Shown here piece after piece: positions 1-7,664 of a stretch of DNA of 21,229 nucleotides. Both the position numbers and the translations under genes were made by a program. Origin of the DNA: Anaerolineales bacterium (GTDB lineage Bacteria > Chloroflexota > Anaerolineae > Anaerolineales > DRMV01); assembly GCA_015484985.1 (NCBI GenBank), contig WFUL01000250.1, positions 1 through 21,229 on the forward strand, in the 5' to 3' direction. Numbering within the stretch: the first letter of the stretch is position 1; each line of letters opens with the position of its first letter. The notes beneath the pieces are model-generated. The model was not told the origin of the DNA, searched no databases, and saw only the letters and a list, made by a program, of their open reading frames with translations.

Positions 1-1320
1 GGGCAGGGGGAGGGAAAGGCGCAGAAAGCCCGCAATGCGGTCGTCCGGCGTCACGAATTGCAGGAAGTGCTCCACGGCGTAATCCACGGTGTACGTGAAA
101 TCCCGCAGGACGAGTTCCCGGGGGTCGACCGGCTGGCCCCGGACCTCCCGGCACCGAATGCACCGACACCGGGTCCCGCGACGCTGCATTTCGGCCAACA
201 CGTCCTGGCGCAAACTGGTGCGTCTGTTGCCTTCCACAACGTAGGTCGAAGGGATATCCCGAATGACCCGGTTGATGCGGCAGTATTCCGGCACCATGGC
301 TTTGACATCGGCCAGCAGGTGGATGAGTTCTTCGGTGGTATAGGGACGGTATTCGCCCCGTTGCCAGTAGGCATAGAGTTCAGCATTGGGAAGGAGTTGG
401 GTGGGATAAATCTTGAGTTCATCGGGTGCCAGGCCGTCCCACAAGCGGGCGAAATCTTCCCGGTCGCTTTCCGGCGTCGCGCCCAGGAGGTTGGGCATCC
501 AGTGAACCACGATTTTGAACCCTGCGGCCCGAAGGAGGGCCACGGCCCGCCGCGCGTCTTCTGCGGTATGCCCCCGTTTGTTCAGGGCCAGGATACGGTC
601 GTCCATACTCTGTACGCCCAACTGCACTTTGGTCACGCCTAACGCCCGCCACCACCGCAGGCGTTCCGGTGTGACCCAATCGGGTCGAGTCTCGATAACC
701 AGACCCACGTTGCGGTGCCGGGCCACTTCGTTGAGGGCATGGGCTTCTTCCAGGGTTGCCGCAGGACGACCGTTGAGCGCGTCAAAGAGACGGCGCACGA
801 ACCAGGCCTGATAGGCCTTGGGGTAAGCATCCCAGGTGCCACCCAGGATGAGCATCTCGATTTTGTCCGTGGGATGGCCCACCGCGTCCAGGGCTTCAAT
901 GCGTGCCCGCACTTGGGCAAAGGGGTCGAACCGGTGCTGTAATGCCCGTTGTGCGCCGGGCTCTTCCGGCAGGTAACTCTTGGGCATGCGATAGTCGGTG
1001 GGGCAGAAAACGCACTCCCCGGGGCAGGGATAGGGTTTCGTCAGCACCGTCACCACGGTTACACCCGAGAGGGAGCGCACAGGTTTGAGGCGCAGGCGCT
1101 TGACCAGGTCAGGGTCTTCGCGCCATTCTCCCCTGCGCACCAACTCCCGATAAGCGGCCAACAACATGGGTTTGCTTAAATGGCCATGTGGGAGGGGATG
1201 TTTGCGGATGGCCCGGTCCACATCCATCCCCGCTCGAATGGCCTCCAGGGCCCGTCGGGCAATGGGGAGGATGTCCTCACCCACTTGTGGTCTTCCGACA
1301 CGTGACACCATGCTTCTCAT
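1..1320 (-). CDS. elp3: Elp3-type tRNA uridine-34 modification enzyme (radical SAM/acetyltransferase), 3' part cut off
   Basis: The 440 visible codons read from the left edge without a stop. Residues 99-106 hold the cluster motif CPGECVFC (CX3CX2C), which fits Elp3 radical SAM proteins. Residues 160-161 (GG) and the stretch around VIETRPDWV (208-216) fit the radical SAM barrel. CRCIRC at 385-390 matches the zinc-binding cysteines known for Elp3, and RELVLRDFTYTVDY at 401-414 is typical of its C-terminal half. Elp3 uses SAM and acetyl-CoA to start carboxymethyl-type modification of wobble uridine in tRNA. The GNAT acetyltransferase domain expected downstream lies outside the window. Start is ATG at 1320, or the in-frame ATG at 1311; neither has a strong ribosome site and the frame is open further upstream. 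It follows uvrC on the same strand after a 67-nt gap. Family call is firm; the start is uncertain. Confidence 0.93.
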   Translation of the reverse strand, partial: MRSMVSRVGRPQVGEDILPIARRALEAIRAGMDVDRAIRKHPLPHGHLSKPMLLAAYRELVRRGEWREDPDLVKRLRLKPVRSLSGVTVVTVLTKPYPCPGECVFCPTDYRMPKSYLPEEPGAQRALQHRFDPFAQVRARIEALDAVGHPTDKIEMLILGGTWDAYPKAYQAWFVRRLFDALNGRPAATLEEAHALNEVARHRNVGLVIETRPDWVTPERLRWWRALGVTKVQLGVQSMDDRILALNKRGHTAEDARRAVALLRAAGFKIVVHWMPNLLGATPESDREDFARLWDGLAPDELKIYPTQLLPNAELYAYWQRGEYRPYTTEELIHLLADVKAMVPEYCRINRVIRDIPSTYVVEGNRRTSLRQDVLAEMQRRGTRCRCIRCREVRGQPVDPRELVLRDFTYTVDYAVEHFLQFVTPDDRIAGFLRLSLPLP

Positions 1321-1347
1321 ACCACAGTGTTCCAAAGATGCATTTCC

Positions 1348-1353
1348 ATTATA
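1348..1353 (-). promoter_or_regulatory. Possible -10 box for elp3
   Basis: The minus strand reads TATAAT, a perfect -10 hexamer, 28 nt upstream of the first elp3 ATG and in the gap after uvrC. No convincing -35 hexamer lies 16-18 nt further upstream. It would allow elp3 to be transcribed independently of uvrC. A chance match is possible. Confidence 0.3.
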
Positions 1354-1387
1354 GACCCCGAGGAGGGGCTTCAGGGCCGCGTTTCTC

Positions 1388-3289
1388 CTATGGCGTGCCC
1401 ATGTCCTTTTCTCCTTCCCCATGCAAAGCCTGCCAGATGCGTTGGGCTAACTTGGGGGAAATACCTGGGACGCGGGCCAGTTCCTCCACGGAGGCTGCCC
1501 GCAGAGCATCCCAGGTGCCAAAGTGGTCCATGAGGGCCCGACGGCGTTTGGGACCCACTCCAGGAATGCCCTCCAGGAAAGAGGTGAGGGTTTGCTTCTG
1601 CCGTCGTTGGCGGTGGGAGGCCAGGGCGAAACGGTGGGCCTCGTTCCGCACCCGCTGAAGCAGGTGAAGCGCGGGGCTGTCCGGCGGCAGACGCAGAGGC
1701 TTTGGCTGTCCTGGCAGGTAGAGCACTTCTTCCGATTTTGCCAGGGCGACCACGGGAATACGGTCGGCCAAACCAAAGGACCGGAGCACTTCTTCGGCCC
1801 GGTTCCGCTGACCCAATCCGCCGTCAATCAGGATAAGGTCGGGAAGCAAGGCAAAGGCCCGGTCGAAACGCTGGCCCAGGCGGGCTTCGGGTTCCTGGGC
1901 GGCCTGCCAGCGCTTGAAACGCCGGGTGAGCACTTCGGCCAGGGCCGCGTAGTCGTCGGTGTGTTCCAGAGAGCGGATGTGGAAGCGGCGATAGAGGGAT
2001 TTGCGTGGGATGCCTTCCTCGAACACCACCATGCTCCCCACCATGGCCGTACCGTACAACGTCGAGATATCGTATCCCTCGATGCGCACCGGCGGCTCCC
2101 TCAGGTCCAGCAGCCCCTGAAGTTCGGCCACGGCCTCGGTATGGCGATGTCGCTCGCGCGCGTGGGTGTCCACCAACACTTTCAGGGCTTCCGCCGCGTT
2201 CTGCGCGGCCAGTTCCAGCAGCGCCCGATGTTTCTCGTCCCGTGGGACCTTCAGGCTGACTTTCATCTGACGGGTGTCTCGTAGCCACCGCTCAATGATG
2301 CGAGCCTCCTCCACTTCTCGAGGGAGGAGAATTTGGGGCGGAGGCGTCGGATGGTCGTGGTAGAAGCGCTTGAGGAAAGCGGCCAGTACCTCCGCGTCAG
2401 GGACGTCCTGGGTGTTCTCCAGGACGAAGGTCTCCCGGCCCAACAGCTTCCCCCCTCGAATGAAGAAGACCTGTACCACAGCCTCATCGTTAGCACGGGC
2501 CAGGGCCAGTACGTCGGAGTCCAGGTACTCTTCGGAAACCACCCGTTGACGGGTGGCCAGTTGTCTCAAGGCCCGAATCTGGTCCCGCCGACGGGCCGCC
2601 AGTTCGAAGTCCAGACGTTCCGCGGCCTCGCGCATCTCCCGTTCCAGGCGTTCCACCACGGGTTCTATCCGTCCTTCCAGCACCTGGGCCAGGTCTTCCA
2701 TCATGCGTCGGTAATCCCTTTGGGAAATCGCGCCAATGCAAGGCCCGGCGCACAGGCCGATATCGTAGTACAGACAGGCCCGGGGGTCCCTGCCCGTAAT
2801 GGTGCGATTACACGTCAGGTAAGGAAAAATGCGCCGAAGGACGTCCAGGGTCTCGTGTACGGCCCAGGCGCTGGGGTAAGGCCCATAATAGCGGGCACCA
2901 TCTTTTTCCACTCGACGGGTGACCGTGACTTTGGGGAAAGGGTCCTGCCAGTGGATTTTGATGTAGGGATAGCGCTTGTCGTCCCGGAACTGGATGTTGT
3001 ATCGAGGCCGGTAGCGTTTGATCAGGTTCATCTCCAGGATGAGGGCTTCCAGTTCCGAGCCCACCACAATCCATTCCACATGGGCCACCCGTTCCATCAA
3101 ACGTCGCACCTTGACCTGCCGCAAGGCCGAGGCGTGGAAGTAGGAGCGCAGGCGGTTGCGCAGATTCACGGCCTTTCCCACGTAAAGCACATCTCCCTTG
3201 CTATCCCGAAAGAGATAGCATCCGGGGCGTTCCGGCGCGCGGTCTACCTGTTCCTTCAAAGGCTTCAGATGTTCGTTCAGGGAGGCCAT
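1388..3289 (-). CDS. uvrC: UvrABC excinuclease subunit C
   Basis: This 633-aa protein has the full UvrC layout and length. An N-terminal GIY-YIG nuclease domain (about 20-95) includes GCYLFRD and VLYVGKAVNLRNRLRSYF; it makes the 3' incision. A UVR motif follows at about 205-240 (rich in E and R, with LDFELAARRRDQI), the usual contact with UvrB. The RNase H-like 5' incision domain shows RIEGYDIS, MVVFEEG and LPDLILIDGGLGQ. A C-terminal helix-hairpin-helix pair has IPGVGPKRRRALMDHFG and VPGISPKLAQRIWQAL. It cuts either side of bulky DNA lesions in nucleotide excision repair. It begins at ATG 3289, 80 nt after the RluE-like gene and on the same strand, so the two may be co-transcribed; elp3 follows. 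Confidence 0.98.
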   Translation of the reverse strand: MASLNEHLKPLKEQVDRAPERPGCYLFRDSKGDVLYVGKAVNLRNRLRSYFHASALRQVKVRRLMERVAHVEWIVVGSELEALILEMNLIKRYRPRYNIQFRDDKRYPYIKIHWQDPFPKVTVTRRVEKDGARYYGPYPSAWAVHETLDVLRRIFPYLTCNRTITGRDPRACLYYDIGLCAGPCIGAISQRDYRRMMEDLAQVLEGRIEPVVERLEREMREAAERLDFELAARRRDQIRALRQLATRQRVVSEEYLDSDVLALARANDEAVVQVFFIRGGKLLGRETFVLENTQDVPDAEVLAAFLKRFYHDHPTPPPQILLPREVEEARIIERWLRDTRQMKVSLKVPRDEKHRALLELAAQNAAEALKVLVDTHARERHRHTEAVAELQGLLDLREPPVRIEGYDISTLYGTAMVGSMVVFEEGIPRKSLYRRFHIRSLEHTDDYAALAEVLTRRFKRWQAAQEPEARLGQRFDRAFALLPDLILIDGGLGQRNRAEEVLRSFGLADRIPVVALAKSEEVLYLPGQPKPLRLPPDSPALHLLQRVRNEAHRFALASHRQRRQKQTLTSFLEGIPGVGPKRRRALMDHFGTWDALRAASVEELARVPGISPKLAQRIWQALHGEGEKDMGTP

Positions 3290-3369
3290 GGTCCCATCTC
3301 GTCGGAAAAGGCTTTAAGGTCCATGGTCTGTTTGAAGCATACCAAAAAGACTTGAGGGAAACGCCATCT

Positions 3370-3969
3370 TCATCCCTGTTTGGGGGTCTGGGGCCGGGGC
3401 AACCTCAAAAGTCGATACAACTTGCGCTCTTCGGAAGGGGTGAGGTAGCGCCATTGGCCCGGCTGCAATCCGTGTAAGGTGAGGGGACCCACAGCCCAGC
3501 GGATGAGCCGCAGGGTGGGCAGGCCTACGGCGGCGGTCATCTTCCGTACCTGGTGTTTCTTCCCCTCCCGTAGCACAATTTGCAGCCACGCGGTGGGACC
3601 ATGAGACGTGACGGGTGGATGCCGGGGCCAGACATGGGGCCGAGGCATCAGGTTCACCTGAGCCGGAAGGGTTTGATAGCCTTTGAGTACCACGCCTCGA
3701 CGCAAGCGTTCCAGGGCCCGTTTCGTGGGGATTCCTTCCACCTGCACCCAATACACCTTGGGCAGTTTGTATCGAGGATGGGTCAAACGATGGATAAGCC
3801 GACCGTCATCGGTCAGCACCAGAAGTCCCTCGGATTTCAAATCCAACCGACCGGCGGGGTATACCCCGGGCACGGGGATGTAATCCTTCAACGTCGGCCT
3901 ACCCAGGCCCTCGGGGTCGGTGAAGGAGGAAAGTACACCATAGGGTTTGTTGAACAGAATGATCGTCAT
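3370..3969 (-). CDS. RluE/RsuA-family pseudouridine synthase
   Basis: The 199-aa protein starts ILFNKPYGVLSSFTD and carries YPAGRLDLKSEGLLVLTDDG at 37-56, the catalytic motif of the RsuA/RluB/E/F group, with catalytic Asp43. The C-terminal half has GKKHQVRKMTAAVGLPTLRLIR and VGPLTLHGLQPGQWR, which most resembles RluE, the enzyme for a single 23S rRNA pseudouridine (U2457 in E. coli). There is no N-terminal S4 domain, again as in RluE. The exact target base cannot be read from sequence. Start ATG 3969 has only a distant purine stretch upstream. It is divergent from the glycosyltransferase at 4100 and lies upstream of uvrC on the same strand. Confidence 0.9.
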   Translation of the reverse strand: MTIILFNKPYGVLSSFTDPEGLGRPTLKDYIPVPGVYPAGRLDLKSEGLLVLTDDGRLIHRLTHPRYKLPKVYWVQVEGIPTKRALERLRRGVVLKGYQTLPAQVNLMPRPHVWPRHPPVTSHGPTAWLQIVLREGKKHQVRKMTAAVGLPTLRLIRWAVGPLTLHGLQPGQWRYLTPSEERKLYRLLRLPRPQTPKQG

Positions 3970-4021
3970 GGTTCGTCAAGTCCTCGAAAGCCCTCATGAA
4001 CAGGAAGGACCGCCTCAAAAG

Positions 4022-4027
4022 TATAAT
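4022..4027 (+). promoter_or_regulatory. Possible -10 box for the glycosyltransferase at 4100
   Basis: TATAAT occurs 72 nt upstream of the chosen ATG, in the divergent gap after the RluE-like gene start. A TGAACA hexamer (4 of 6 matches to TTGACA) lies upstream with a long 19-nt spacer. The -10 is exact but the -35 is poor. Confidence 0.35.
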
Positions 4028-4099
4028 CAGACCGTCAAGCCTCCGTGTTTGCGAAGCCGTCGCACCGACATCACGTTTCACGCGAAGGGGATAACGCTC

Positions 4100-5362
4100 A
4101 TGGATGAACCTGCCTGTGGGCCCTTACGCATCGCGATGATTTCCTATCACACCTGTCCCCTGGCCGTTTTGGGGGGCAAGCACACCGGGGGGATGAACGT
4201 CTACGTCCGGGAACTCAGTCGGGCTTTGGGCGCCCTGGGCGTGCATGTGGACGTGTTCACCCGCTCTGAGGATGCTCACGTGCCCACCATCCTGCACGAA
4301 TTGGGATATGGCCAGCGGGTGGTGCACATCCCCGCGGGCCCGCATCATCCGTTGCCTAAGTCCCTATGGCCCCGCTATGTCCCGGAATTCATCCGGACTG
4401 TGCAGCAAACGGTCCAGGCCCATGGCTGGCGCTATCATCTGGTTCACAGTCATTACTGGCTTTCGGGATGGGCCGCGCGGGAATTGGTTCAGGCCTGGAA
4501 AGTGCCCTGGGTGCACATGTATCACACCCTGGCGGAACTCAAACCACCGGTCTACCAGCAAGAGGAAGACGGCCAGCGCTCCGCTATGGAACGGACCATC
4601 GCGCAAAGGGCCGACTTGCTGATTTGCGCCACTCCTGCGGAACAGATGTTCCTGCACTGGCGCTATGGCGTACCTCTCGACCGTTTGGCCGTGGTTCCGC
4701 CTGGCGTGGATTTGAGTCGGTTCTATCCCATTCCCAAAGACGAAGCCCGGGCCTTCGTGGGTTTGCCGTCGGAACAGAGGGTGCTGCTCTACGTGGGCCG
4801 GTTCGACCCCATCAAAGGCCTGGACGTTCTTCTGGAGGCCGTGGCTCGGCTGAAAGACCGGGGCATCCTGGAGGGTCCGGGCACCACGCTCATTCTTATC
4901 GGTGGCGCGCTGGATACCCCAAAGAACGAAGACCTGGTCCGGCTCAAAGCCCTTCGGGATGCCAAGGGTTTACAGGACTTGGTGACCTTCGTCGGCCCTC
5001 GTTCCCAGGAGACCCTGCCGTATTACTACAGCGCCGCGGACGTGGTTGTGTTGCCCTCCCATTACGAGTCCTTCGGGTTGGTGGTGCTGGAGGCCATGGC
5101 CTGTGGCCGGCCTGTGGTGGCCAGTCATGTAGGGGGATTGCTTTCCCTGGTGCGCCATGGGGAAACCGGCTTCCTGGTACCACCTCAGGACCCTGACGCG
5201 CTGGCGGGTTACTTGTGCCTCCTGCTGGAGGATGAGCGCTTGCGGGAGCGGATGGGACGATGCGGCGTGCGGCATGCGCGGCGGTACCATTGGGAGCGCA
5301 TTGCCCGGCGCATCCTGCGCCGGTATTGTCTCTTGCGGAAGCGTTCCCTGCGTGGAAGATAA
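4100..5362 (+). CDS. GT4-family glycosyltransferase (MshA/sucrose-phosphate-synthase-like)
   Basis: A 420-aa retaining glycosyltransferase of the GT-B fold. The N-terminal domain has GGKHTGGMNVYVRELSRALG, the acceptor-side loop shared by MshA-like and sucrose-phosphate-synthase-like enzymes, and a HSHYWLSGW segment. The C-terminal nucleotide-sugar domain has VLLYVGRFDPIKGLDVLLEA and the EX7E motif ESFGLVVLE at 323-331, followed by MACGRPVVASHVGG. Substrate is not known; mycothiol-type, glycolipid and compatible-solute glycosides are all possible. The frame is open upstream to 3947, but ATG 4100 is preferred because AAGGGG sits 9 nt before it and the preceding 51 codons look non-coding. No signal peptide, so cytoplasmic or membrane-associated. 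The last codons and stop run into a palindromic repeat that may supply the C-terminal end. Confidence 0.9.
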   Translation: MDEPACGPLRIAMISYHTCPLAVLGGKHTGGMNVYVRELSRALGALGVHVDVFTRSEDAHVPTILHELGYGQRVVHIPAGPHHPLPKSLWPRYVPEFIRTVQQTVQAHGWRYHLVHSHYWLSGWAARELVQAWKVPWVHMYHTLAELKPPVYQQEEDGQRSAMERTIAQRADLLICATPAEQMFLHWRYGVPLDRLAVVPPGVDLSRFYPIPKDEARAFVGLPSEQRVLLYVGRFDPIKGLDVLLEAVARLKDRGILEGPGTTLILIGGALDTPKNEDLVRLKALRDAKGLQDLVTFVGPRSQETLPYYYSAADVVVLPSHYESFGLVVLEAMACGRPVVASHVGGLLSLVRHGETGFLVPPQDPDALAGYLCLLLEDERLRERMGRCGVRHARRYHWERIARRILRRYCLLRKRSLRGR

Positions 5363-5434
5363 AATAAAGAGATACAGCGGCGACTTCGCCGCTGCATCTC
5401 TTTCCTCTCCCTCGGTCCTGCGCCCGGACAGGAC
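5345..5434. repeat. Nested palindromic repeat, copy A
   Basis: The inner hairpin has arms 5366-5383 and 5386-5403, 18 bp with a single A/C mismatch, a two-base centre, and a tip CAGCGGCGA/TCGCCGCTG. The right outer arm 5414-5434 matches the arm of copy C (9211-9231) at 17 of 21 positions. The left outer arm is degenerate and overlaps the last codons of the upstream glycosyltransferase; GTGGAAGATAAAATAAA there resembles AGGAAAGAAAATAAA of copy B. The stem starts 4 nt after the stop codon, so it could also end transcription, although the following tract is C/T mixed rather than a clean U run. Confidence 0.8.
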
Positions 5435-5493
5435 TGCAGATAAGGGTATGCAACAGCAGGAAAACCTCACATGCGCATCGATGGGGCCGGATG

Positions 5494-5520
5494 TACAATA
5501 TCAAAGTGTGCTCCACTTTG
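5494..5520 (+). promoter_or_regulatory. Possible -10 box and leader hairpin before the membrane-protein operon
   Basis: TACAAT at 5494-5499 is a plausible -10 box without a good -35. Immediately after it, CAAAGTG (5502-5508) and CACTTTG (5514-5520) form a 7-bp stem with a 5-nt loop. The ribosome-binding sequence GGAGAGGAG begins only 4 nt later (5525-5533). The stem would lie at the very 5' end of the transcript and could protect it or modulate initiation. That role is inferred. Confidence 0.35.
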
Positions 5521-5539
5521 CTCTGGAGAGGAGTCGTCT

Positions 5540-5953
5540 ATGCCTTTCTATACCCGATTGTTTGTCAAGACCTCCCTGGCCTACGCGGTTTTGGCCGCGG
5601 CTTTGCTGGCTTTGACGGACCTGGCTTCGCTGATGCGATGGAGCAATTTCTCGCCCTATCAGACCGCGTTACATCTCTTCCTGGTGGGGTGGGTGCTCCA
5701 ACTCATCATCGGTATTGCTTACTGGATGTTCCCCAAGTACACCCAGGCGCGTCCTCGGGGTTACGATGGGCTCATGGCCCTGGCTTATGGCGCCCTCAAT
5801 GTGGGCCTCATCCTACGCCTGGTTGTGGAACCCATTCCCACCTTCTGGGTGGAGTCCTGGGCTCGAACCGTATTCGTGGTGTCTTCTGTAGCCCAGTGGG
5901 TGGGGTTGCTGGCCTTTGTCGTGAACATGTCCCTGCGTATCAAGGTGAAGTAA
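5540..5953 (+). CDS. Four-helix membrane protein, heme-copper-oxidase-subunit-I/NnrS-like (first of a pair)
   Basis: A 137-aa protein with four predicted membrane helices: about 8-30, 42-64, 76-96 and 108-133. Helix 2 carries His45 and the motif ALHLFLVGWVLQLIIGIAYW, followed by FPKYTQARPRG. This H...GW..Q...GI..W.FP...ARPR pattern resembles transmembrane segments of CcoN/NorB/NnrS-type proteins, where helix histidines bind heme. Here there is only one helix, with one histidine. Start is ATG 5540, 6 nt after GGAGAGGAG. The next gene starts one base after this stop and encodes a protein with the same motif and the same His45, so the two probably act as a pair. A heme- or quinone-related role is inferred only; the precise family is not certain. 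Confidence 0.75.
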   Translation: MPFYTRLFVKTSLAYAVLAAALLALTDLASLMRWSNFSPYQTALHLFLVGWVLQLIIGIAYWMFPKYTQARPRGYDGLMALAYGALNVGLILRLVVEPIPTFWVESWARTVFVVSSVAQWVGLLAFVVNMSLRIKVK

Positions 5954-5954
5954 C

Positions 5955-6353
5955 ATGCCTCGGTGGACGGCGGTTTACGTGGTGTCGTCGTTCGTGTACC
6001 TCCTACTGGGCGGTGCCTGGGGTGCGTGGATGCTAGCCACCAAGGGACAGGGGGCGGGAAGTGTCCCCTGGGCCTATCGGGCCTGGCATGTGGAAGCCAT
6101 GCTCTTCGGCTGGCTGACACAGTTCATCTGGGGGATTGGATTCTGGATTTTTCCCCGTTTCTGGACCGCGCGTCCCCGCTCGGAACTCCTCCCCTGGAAT
6201 TGGGTTTTGTTGAACGGCGGCCTGCTGTTAGGAGCCTGGGGCGTGTTTACCCGCAGCCTGGGGATGCGCTTTGTCGGACATCTGGGCCTGCTGGCCGCCG
6301 CCGTGCTCTTCGCACACCACGCCTGGCCTCGCATCAAGCCCCCGGGAGCATGA
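5955..6353 (+). CDS. Four-helix membrane protein, heme-copper-oxidase-subunit-I/NnrS-like (second of a pair)
   Basis: A 132-aa membrane protein with helices at about 6-28, 42-66, 80-98 and 105-123. It repeats the signature of its upstream neighbour: His45, then FGWLTQFIWGIGFWIFPRF and ARPRSE. It has two further histidines near the last helix end (LFAHHAW). Gene spacing (1 nt after the previous stop, 7 nt before the next start) implies one operon. Similar short proteins are known to me from Bacteroidota and Chloroflexota as unassigned relatives of cbb3-type oxidase subunit I. The pair may have arisen by duplication, with the shared motif kept and the remaining sequence diverged. Electron-transfer or gas-sensing roles are speculative. 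Confidence 0.75.
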   Translation: MPRWTAVYVVSSFVYLLLGGAWGAWMLATKGQGAGSVPWAYRAWHVEAMLFGWLTQFIWGIGFWIFPRFWTARPRSELLPWNWVLLNGGLLLGAWGVFTRSLGMRFVGHLGLLAAAVLFAHHAWPRIKPPGA

Positions 6354-6360
6354 CTGTCCC

Positions 6361-7626
6361 ATGCGCAAACGGTTTGTCGCGCGACTTCTCGCCTTGTTCG
6401 TCTTGGGATTTGCTCTGGGGTGGATATGGTTCCACCCCCGGGTGACGTATTACCGCAGCCTGTGGTGGTCGCGCATCTACTACACAATACGCCCTCCGGA
6501 GGAACAGGTCTTCCTTCCGGCGGAAAGCACGTCCGCTTTTCCCACCTTTACCCCGTCTCCGACCTCCTCCAGGTCCCTGTTCACCACCCCGTGGATGACG
6601 GCTACTCCTTCACCGACATCCACCCCGGTTCCACCCACGCTAACACCCTGGCCCCTCCCTTCGCGCTCTTTCCTGGACCTCCCCCGCCACGAATACCAGC
6701 GATGGAACAACTGTGGCCCGGCCAACCTGAGCATGGCTTTGGCCTATTGGGGTTGGGACGGCGACCAGATGGTGGTGGCTCGAGGGACCAAACCCAACAG
6801 CCGGGACAAGAACGTGACTCCCGAGGATATGCAGCGTTTTGTGGAGAAGCACACTGGATACCGCCTGGTCTGGCGAGGAGGCGGCACCCTAAGGACGCTC
6901 AAAGCGTTTATTGCTGCGGGGTATCCGGTGCTGGTGGAAAAAGGATTCTACGCACCAGATGTAGAGGGCTGGATGGGGCATTACCTCACCCTCATAGGCT
7001 ATGACGACGAAGCCAGCGCGTTTTGGTCCTACGATTCGTATTTGGGGCCCGAACAGCGGGTGGATTACGAGGTTTTGGCCACCCGCTGGCGGGATTTCAA
7101 CTACGTGTTCCTGGTTCCCTATCTCCCTTATCGTGAGGAGGAGGTGCTTGCCCTCTTGGGCCCCTGGGCGGATGCCCGCTGGGCCTGGGAGGAAGCCCTT
7201 CGTCGCGCCCGGGAAGAAGCAGCCACGCTGGAGGGCCTGGAAGGCTTTTTCGCCCAGTTCAATGTGGGGGATGCCCTGACCCGATTGGAGCGCTATGAGG
7301 ATGCTGCCGTGGCCTTTGACGAATCCTTTCGCCGATATGCGGCGCTGCCCCGGGAGGAACGCCCCTGGCGCGTGTTGTGGTATCATGAGACGCCGTATAT
7401 GGCCTATTATTACACCGGCCGCTACTCCGATGTCATCAATCTGGCTAATACCACCCTAGCGGCCATGAGTGAACCGGTATTGGAAGAGGCCTATTACTGG
7501 CGGGGTATGGCCGAGGCGGCTTTGGGTGATTTTATGGCCGCCCGGAGGGACTTCCAGAAGGCTTTGCGCCTCAATCCCTTGATGAGCCGCGCCCAGGAAG
7601 CTCTGGACGCCCTGCCGGAAGAGTAA
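6361..7626 (+). CDS. Membrane-anchored C39-like cysteine peptidase-fold protein with TPR tail
   Basis: A 421-aa protein. Residues 1-5 are basic, followed by a hydrophobic anchor (about 7-24). A linker rich in Pro, Thr and Ser (about 57-100, with TPSPTSTPVPPTLTP) follows, a spacer often seen in Anaerolineae exported proteins. The peptidase C39-like domain has WNNCGPANLSMALAYWG with Cys118, and GHYLTLIGYDD with His207, followed by YDSYLG. The C-terminal third is helical with TPR-like repeats (RYEDAAVAFDESFRRY; YWRGMAEAALGDFMAARRDFQKALRLNP). The Cys-His pair suggests peptidase, amidase or transglutaminase-type chemistry outside the cell, but no substrate is visible. Start ATG 6361 is 7 nt after the upstream gene, which links it to the membrane-protein pair. 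Confidence 0.85.
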   Translation: MRKRFVARLLALFVLGFALGWIWFHPRVTYYRSLWWSRIYYTIRPPEEQVFLPAESTSAFPTFTPSPTSSRSLFTTPWMTATPSPTSTPVPPTLTPWPLPSRSFLDLPRHEYQRWNNCGPANLSMALAYWGWDGDQMVVARGTKPNSRDKNVTPEDMQRFVEKHTGYRLVWRGGGTLRTLKAFIAAGYPVLVEKGFYAPDVEGWMGHYLTLIGYDDEASAFWSYDSYLGPEQRVDYEVLATRWRDFNYVFLVPYLPYREEEVLALLGPWADARWAWEEALRRAREEAATLEGLEGFFAQFNVGDALTRLERYEDAAVAFDESFRRYAALPREERPWRVLWYHETPYMAYYYTGRYSDVINLANTTLAAMSEPVLEEAYYWRGMAEAALGDFMAARRDFQKALRLNPLMSRAQEALDALPEE

Positions 7627-7664
7627 ATCTTTTTGTTGTTGCACGGTTGCTCCAGGAGGCCGGG

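Noticed and set aside
2333..3355. Long open frame of 340 codons on the plus strand opposite uvrC
   Set aside because: It lies fully antisense to a complete, well-conserved uvrC and its translation shows no recognisable domain; it is a high-GC shadow frame.
5366..5403. The hairpins as ordinary rho-independent terminators only
   Set aside because: Conserved outer arms and flanks, lack of clean T tracts, and a copy between divergent genes are not explained by termination alone; a terminator role for A, B and C remains possible.
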